Source: Cristatella mucedo (Eukaryota > Bryozoa > Phylactolaemata > Cristatellidae). Taken from it: DNA of 64,000 nt. The notes below the pieces were generated by a model, which saw nothing but the letters and a program-made list of their open reading frames with translations, did not search any database and was not told where the DNA came from. Below are positions 59,001 through 64,000 of this stretch, piece by piece; position 1 is the stretch's first letter, and each line of letters starts with the position of its first letter. The translations under genes were made by a program, and so were the position numbers. The DNA is taken from assembly GCA_009760855.2 (NCBI GenBank), contig WPIO01000021.1:1084501-1148500 (forward strand). The letters are read 5' to 3'.

Positions 59001-61574
59001 GCTAAATTTTCAACGTTGTAGTACGTACTCTTCAGAATATTTGTGCAGAATAATTTGTGCAGAATTTTAATAATTTACACAGAATAATTTACGCAGAATA
59101 ATTGCACGACAAATTTGATGGTAATTGACTGATAGCTCTGCCTTGTTTTTCGGTCTGCACCTAATATTGCCTATCTTCCGGATGTCCGGTAGAACCAGCT
59201 CTGCTGGTGCTGAGAGTCGGGCCACTAGGCTTGTGCTCTTAGAAAGGTGAACACTTGTGCTTGCATGACGTCAGCAGCTTGCTCCACGAGGGGCCATAGC
59301 CGCATGACTACATTTTTCAGCTTGAGCAAACTGCTCACGATAGTAATAATAATAGTAATACCATTACATTTGCATAGCACCCTCAGATAACATGATCTCT
59401 TTCTAAGCACTTTACATATGCTGTAATGGAGGCCTGATCAAATGGTTAGTAATAGCATGCACAATGACAATAAGGTTGGAGGTGACTGACATGCACAGGG
59501 TCAACATATAAAATATGTCACAAGACGGGAGTGAGTCGACATCAGACGGGAGTGAGTTCCATGCTTCGGGTGCAGAAAAACTACAGGCATGGCCTCCAAA
59601 AGATCGCGGTTCGTAGGAGGTATAGCTAAACGGATTGAGTTAGAAAAGTGGGTGGCTCGAAGCCTAGCCTGGGGCGTAGTTCTGATAGGTAGGCTGGAGG
59701 CAGAGAATGAAGGGGCTGAGAAGTGAGTGGAAGATGGTTCATACATTGCTTGATTAGGAGCTAGCTCAGGTCGTCAAAAAGTGTTGTGATGTGGCAGCTG
59801 CAACGCTCACGACATACAAGCCTAGCTACAGAATATCAACTGTAAGAGTCTGGTTGCACCTGCCGGTAAACCAGCAAGCACAGAGTTACCGAATTCGAGA
59901 TGGAATGTCACAAATGCATGGACCAATTTAGATGTAGCATCCGTGTCTAATGGAGCCCGCATTTTAGCAACGCTATGTTGCTGATAGTAAGCTAACGTGA
60001 CGGTAAAGCTGACGTGATCGTCTAATAAAAAGTTACTTTGGAACACGACACCTAGATTTCGTGCAGATGCAACAGGAGATACACCGGCATAGCCAATTTT
60101 GTGCATCAATCCTTCCAATTTCTGAATTACACTTGGTTTGCCCATAACTAGATAGTTGGTTTTATCATCGTATAATTTAAGAAAGTTTGCCAGCATAGCT
60201 AGTGCCGTGTTGTAGCAATCTACCAATGATGACAGCTCGGAAGGGGGATTGAGTAGCAGGAGCTATGGAAGAAGATATTCTCGCACAGACATCCACGTAT
60301 GGGGTTTATAGGGTCTTGAGGTTTCTCGATTCACATGTGACTTTGTATGCAGAGGAGGGCACACATTATAGAGTGAATGCCATCTGCATATGGTCAGATA
60401 AGCAGAATTTGGTAATAATAGGTGAGGATAGCAAGCAGTTGTAACAGAAAATTTCGTGAGTGTGGGACCCTTGATTGGAGTAGGGACATGCACAATAAGA
60501 AATGAATGTTGACCGTGAAGGTCAGCTGCCAGTCTGCTATCCTAGCATCAATTCCCTTGACACCGAAGGTGAACTTTTTGGGAATGCTTGGCACTTGGCT
60601 GCTGACCACTCAATTCGAGAAGGTAATCATACTGACAGGCTGAAGAAAAGCTCCGACGAAGACTAGCTTCATTGCGTCTAGTGCCACATTGCAACAGCAG
60701 ACGAAGCAGGACACAATTCCCAAGACTTATCTGAAAACATCTGGCCTCTGGATGTACATGGTCACACCCAGGTAGTGTAAAACTCGTCTTGACTGTCGGC
60801 ATAATGCCGCCTGGCTCCACTGAAATCATCGCGGTTTCACCTTGTCTGCCAGTGCACTAGGAGGAATCCTGACACACAATGCAGACTCGATTTATATAAT
60901 TCACTGGCAGGATCTGCTTACATATTGTACCCACACCAGTAAGGGGACCCCAACTGCAGCACCGAAAGCAATATTTTCGAACAGATCTGGTTAGCCAGGC
61001 GAGTTTATGATGGATCGCAATTTTCCCAAGTTCGAGCCTCTGGATGCTTACAGCCTGGTCTCTGAATGCAACCCGAGTGCCCTAGCAACAAAGTAGCCAT
61101 CGCGGCTGGGAGATCATAAACAACTTCAGCTGACAGCGATCAGACTAAGGCGGCACTGCAAACTACCGCGTGGCGCTTTTTGATGCGAACAGGGCAGGAC
61201 ATACGGCTTTGTCTCGTTAAGCTATCACCAGCTAACGTACCAGCTTTCCTAAGGAGGACGTACGCCCAGCACGTACTCTGTCGCTGTACTGACGGCAGCA
61301 GGTCAGCTCACGGCCCCACCCCGCTGCGGATCGCATATTGAGCGCAACCTCCCATTAAGACGATACGACAGACGAACCTCAGAGGGGGAGCAGATGAGAT
61401 GCAAAAGAAACACGAAAACGTACGTTCAATAGGAGCCGGCTCACACATCCAAAGGAAAAAAGGCCCCATTCAACGTCGACGATGAGGAACAGCATTTGAC
61501 AGCCGCTTGCATATACTCACATCATTTACATATGAATCTGCCGATTGTGAAAGCGCGTGGGCCCCAGCCATCAT
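53031..61574 (-). CDS. PBDC1: PBDC1, four of five or more exons
   Basis: Minus-strand exons 61574-61521, 57564-57505, 53384-53244 and 53142-53031 join in frame: 122 codons plus one base. All have GT-AG sites. Order: MMAGAHALSQSADSYVND, then PQIELHWAMKTYHHAETHFN, then LISSLDPRYLRLTKMDDAIY followed by KHFREDFPDLRVDVIDQ, then NWRKFCEEYKDRVEDYNFAT followed by LIRSDCKRDYGEDNSF. These match human PBDC1 (formerly CXorf26) in order and in spacing, including AHALS..A.SY.ND, LTK.DD.IY and RP/KFC...VEDYNF. PBDC1 is a small conserved eukaryotic protein with a polysaccharide-biosynthesis-like fold and a poorly known role. The first Met of the short first exon is chosen. The last exon, expected to carry an 'APR.QFFAIEIARNREG'-like segment, was not found and may be downstream on the minus strand or lost. 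Confidence 0.9.
53550..54110 (-). pseudogene. LINE-B fragment in PBDC1 intron
   Basis: The minus-strand frame near 54050-53811 has SKFLSLTFRSFCSLAPAYPP, the LINE-B C-terminal block, followed by the usual 'cttccactcac'-type remnants. Confidence 0.7.
54330..55990 (+). pseudogene. LINE-B copy, long but broken, in PBDC1 intron
   Basis: The plus-strand order fits an element longer than most copies here: a linker 'ctagcagatcgtttctccaa' (LADRFSNFFGSKIDKIY) at about 54500, and later 'atttctcctgtagcatgtgc' followed by CNLDVLFQSDLSLDDHISST at 55560-55640 and AKLAHAFVTS. The reverse transcriptase core is badly decayed. It is antisense to PBDC1. Confidence 0.75.
55991..57504. other. PBDC1 intron, nothing recognised
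   Basis: A short CA-rich stretch lies near 57170. I saw no exon other than the PBDC1 exon ending at 57505. Confidence 0.35.
57768..57915 (+). mobile_element. SINE-A copy, diverged
   Basis: 'ggccatgaggtaaggtgttc' then 'ggtcgtgggttcaagcactg' (worn B box), 'ttgcaagcatggaaatgcac' and 'ttgggctgtcgaatcagtta'. Confidence 0.5.
57985..58990 (+). pseudogene. LINE-A copy split by a SINE-B
   Basis: The 5' part (57985-58375) carries 'caatggctcccggctgatca' and 'gctgaacttctgcacccatt'. The 3' part (58725-58990) carries 'cctttcttatgcaacgacat' and the end 'cagaggtacaggtagagtta'. Between them is the SINE-B at 58385-58535. Confidence 0.7.
58385..58535 (-). mobile_element. SINE-B copy nested in LINE-A
   Basis: Read on the minus strand: GAGCCGGTTAGGTCCGGTGG, then TTAAGGTGCTCACCCCGACC, the B box GGGCTCGAGCCC, 'catatgtgaagcgcctgagt' and 'agagaataagttcgcttggg' with an AATGAATT end. 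It is well preserved. Confidence 0.85.
59033..59103. repeat. Imperfect TGCAGAATAATT tandem repeat
   Basis: Five or so imperfect copies of a roughly 13- to 17-base unit (GTGCAGAATAATTT and ACGCAGAATAATT variants). Confidence 0.8.
59345..60235 (-). pseudogene. LINE-B copy in PBDC1 intron 1
   Basis: The minus-strand frame at 60226-59822 reads MLANFLKLYDDKTNYLVMGK, then [20 protein letters not shown], then LVHAFVTFHLEFGNSVLAGL. A second frame to 59501 carries the C-terminal tail, and the 3' UTR reaches the TTACTATTATTATTACT end at about 59345. Stops separate the frames. Confidence 0.88.
60236..61520. other. PBDC1 intron 1, nothing recognised
   Basis: The stretch 60240-60600 may be the 5' extension of the LINE-B copy, but no motif is readable. 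The rest is unrecognised. Confidence 0.3.
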
Positions 61575-62827
61575 TCCTTCCGGACACTGAAAATGCAAAT
61601 CAGACGACCGAACTGAAGGGGCGACCCGCGGACGCGGCCCTACCCCGCGGGTTACAGCGACAAAACTGTTGCAGGCTGCGACGAAGTGAGACAATTATTA
61701 AGCAGACTAAAAATGTGCACGACAAACATCAACATGAAATCATCCGCATATATATTCGTGAGACATCTATCGGATGATACACTGTTAGAAACTCCTACCA
61801 TGCTTTCCATGCCGGCCATGGTGAATGACCTTGAACCGAGCGGGAAAGGATACATTGCGGTTTCCGGGTGCACTCCTGGCTGCGCATTATAGTAGCGAGT
61901 GGGGTGTGGCCATGTTGACTGGCGCACTCTACGCGGCTGGTCTAGCCGCTATCCCGACCCAGCCCATCACCCATAACTTGACTATTGCTACCTGTTGCAT
62001 CTGTTACTGAGGCGGCTTGCAAAGCGCGCTGGCTTACCTTACCGGCTTGGGAAGCACTCACTGTGCGCTCGCAACAGCAATCGCTCGAGACGCATAAATA
62101 AATACGGAGTCGGAAACCAGAGCTCAGCTTGCGGCAACGTAATCGCCAGCGACGCTACGGCGAACCTCAAAACCAGAGCTCCCTCTCTGAGCGCTCCGCG
62201 CTCCCAGCCTTTTAGCCTATATTAAGGGAATCCTAACCTCGCAAGCGCCCGGGATGTGGCAATAGCCTTTAGTTCGATTATTGATATGTGGGATCGCTAA
62301 AGCTTGGATATTTAGTTTGTCTACTATAATGCGTCAGCGGTGAAGCGCAATGATACGACCGCGCTGTGGCAGCTTCTCGCCAACTCGCGCCAAATACCGA
62401 CGAAGTTGGCCCCTCGAATTGCAGTTGCTGCCTCGATACGCGCTTATATGCCGACGGTAGAGAGCACGGCAGAAATAAAGCGTGTCCACAGCTTAATACG
62501 ACAAGCTCGTGTCTTTGGGTAGAAAGGTCAATTTCATAGACAGTTGGGGCACGAGCCATAGCAGACAGCTCTCTGGCTCGAAGCTTAGAATAATACGACT
62601 GGCTAGTTTGCATTTAGGATCTATCCGACTCCAATAGGTTGAAATTCTTGAAAGAGTATTGAAGACAGTCGTAGCCTGGCTGATATTAAATTTCAACGCT
62701 TTATTATTACCACTCAAGCCCGTTATGGATAGATGCCCAGCAGCTACCCGCCGTCTCGCATGGAGCGCCGGCGTCCAGCAATTTTTCTCTACCTGTTTCT
62801 TGCAGACTGTACCCAGCACCCAACAAG
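61575..62827. other. Region upstream of PBDC1, nothing recognised
   Basis: The first few hundred bases should hold the PBDC1 promoter and 5' UTR. No TATA box stands out. No other gene was recognised. Confidence 0.3.
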
Positions 62828-62883
62828 ATGGAGGCCGTTGTATTTATTCCAAGCTTCAATTCAGCACAACAAATTCACGAGTG
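62828..62883 (+). CDS. Possible first coding exon, unknown gene
   Basis: An ATG in a good context (AACAAGATGG) opens MEAVVFIPSFNSAQQIHEW, followed directly by a GTGAGC donor at 62884. No downstream exon was found before the window ends. The donor and the clean start are the only evidence; the frame is too short to prove anything. Confidence 0.25.
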
Positions 62884-63317
62884 GTGAGCTTCAATTATTG
62901 GACTACAGGCGGCGGCTGCGAGGCGAAAGACGGGACGATCGCGCGATCGGCAACTCAGCGCCTGGAATGACCTGTCGCCTATGGCACGGGACACAGCTTG
63001 CTCCGCCGCGAGTCACGAGAGCCGCCGCCGCCGCCTCTAAGTAAAACTGCTCTATCTTCGCGCCCTTGCATGGGGAAATGCATTTATAATGAAATAGTGA
63101 AGTTAGGATTTAAAATGTATAATGAAATAGCGAAATAGCGCGAGGCGACACTCCTGCGAAAGAGAGCGGCGAGAGAGAAAATAAGCAAATGGAAAAATTG
63201 AAAAAATCCACTTTCCTAATCAGTTGTCTATGTATAAACTGAAACAAAATAATGGCCGCCTGATTCTACAGCTCCGAGAATTGAAGAGATGAGAATTAAA
63301 GAAAGCGAAGAGATTGA

Positions 63318-63363
63318 GTTCTCTGAGGGCGCTTTATCAAGTGTGTTATTATTATTATTACAG
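63318..63363 (+). mobile_element. LINE-B/SINE-B tail with (TTA)n end
   Basis: 'gagttctctgagggcgcttt' then 'atcaagtgtgttattattat' is the shared tail without a body. Confidence 0.7.
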
Positions 63364-63365
63364 TC

Positions 63366-63510
63366 TCGTTAATAGAGCAGCAGGAGAGCCCGGGTGGCTA
63401 TCACTTCCGACTGCAGCGGCCACGAAGTGCTGCCTGCGGCAGGACTCGAACGCTGGGAACGGAACCTCGGTCTCGAAGCCCTAGCACTGTAGCCGCATCG
63501 CAAGATATCG
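63366..63510 (-). mobile_element. SINE-A-like copy, diverged
   Basis: On the minus strand 'gttccgttcccagcgttcga' includes a B-box-like part, followed by 'gtcctgccgcaggcagcact' and 'gtggccgctgcagtcggaa'. The tail matches only loosely. Confidence 0.45.
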
Positions 63511-63742
63511 GGCCGGGGTTCAGCCAATTGGGGCATCATAGCTAAAGGATCCTGTCTCTAGCAATTTGTAATTGTAACTGCGACGTAGCGGCACCGATTA
63601 GAGATTTGAGCGGATTCAAAATCCATTCTAGCTTATGCGACTACATGAGCTCATTCGTACAACCACGAAACGGAGTAAGGGGCAACTGTATAGCGCACGT
63701 GTTTTTCGCTAGATGAGGCAGGAGCTCAAGTTTATTGCCGAG

Positions 63743-63865
63743 CTGGTTTGGTCTAGCGGTTAAGGTGCTCACCCCGACCAAGGTCTGACTGAGGTCGTGG
63801 GTTCGAGCCCTGAGGTATATGTAAAGCACCTGAATAAAGATTAAGTTCTCTTGGGGCGCTATATA
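63743..63865 (+). mobile_element. SINE-B copy, well preserved
   Basis: Reads GCCGAGCTGGTTTGGTCTAG, then CGGTTAAGGTGCTCACCCCG, the B box GGGTTCGAGCCC, 'atatgtaaagcacctgaata', and the tail 'aaagattaagttctcttggg' then 'gcgctatatacatgaatta'. This is the reference copy for the family; the tail equals the LINE-B end. Confidence 0.87.
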
Positions 63866-64000
63866 CATGAATTATGTATATTCGATAAATAAATAGCCTT
63901 GCCCGAACTTGCCGGCAGAGGTAGCTACTATGCGCGCCGCTTCAGGGTGAGGGTAAACCCTGGATAAAGCCTTGCACAAGTGTGGTCCGGCTCTCCTTAA

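Noticed and set aside
62278..62819. Overlapping minus- and plus-strand frames near the window end
   Set aside because: No family match, no conserved motif, and mutually exclusive frames of similar quality.

Overview
This window is animal (metazoan) nuclear DNA. Its genes are split into short exons with GT-AG introns in consistent phase, and the introns and spacers are full of decayed non-LTR retrotransposons, tRNA-derived SINEs, a Tigger/pogo-like MITE, a hAT relic, a small Ty3/gypsy-type element and long dinucleotide tracts. I could not fix the lineage; a marine invertebrate is a guess from the repeat types. There is nothing prokaryotic, no CRISPR array and no convincing stand-alone tRNA or rRNA gene.

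Layout. On the minus strand, 91-13143 holds a chain of coiled-coil exons from a protein I cannot name. Just upstream of it, 16663-17630 has exons resembling the N-terminal domain of the TSNAXIP1 family. PDCD4, a translation repressor that binds eIF4A, occupies 22360-35364 on the minus strand with all nine coding exons found (451 aa). Its start codon lies about 195 bases from a divergent plus-strand reading frame at 35560, which suggests a shared promoter. At 40115-41924 is a complete but internally deleted LTR retrotransposon that kept Gag and lost almost all of Pol. An HMG20-family (BRAF35/iBRAF) chromatin gene runs on the plus strand from 44699 to 49314 in seven exons (405 aa) and carries a U1-type zinc finger that I do not know from the vertebrate proteins. 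PBDC1 is on the minus strand at 53031-61574; four exons are in frame and the last was not found. The remaining 2.4 kb holds SINEs and one doubtful first exon.

Repeats. Two LINE families (called LINE-A and LINE-B here) and two SINE families (SINE-A and SINE-B) recur. LINE-B and SINE-B share a 3' tail, which suggests that LINE-B machinery moves SINE-B. Two LINE-A copies sit tail to tail inside a PDCD4 intron, so the pre-mRNA could fold into a long hairpin. The genes do not form one pathway; they are unrelated housekeeping or regulatory loci separated by transposon-rich DNA.
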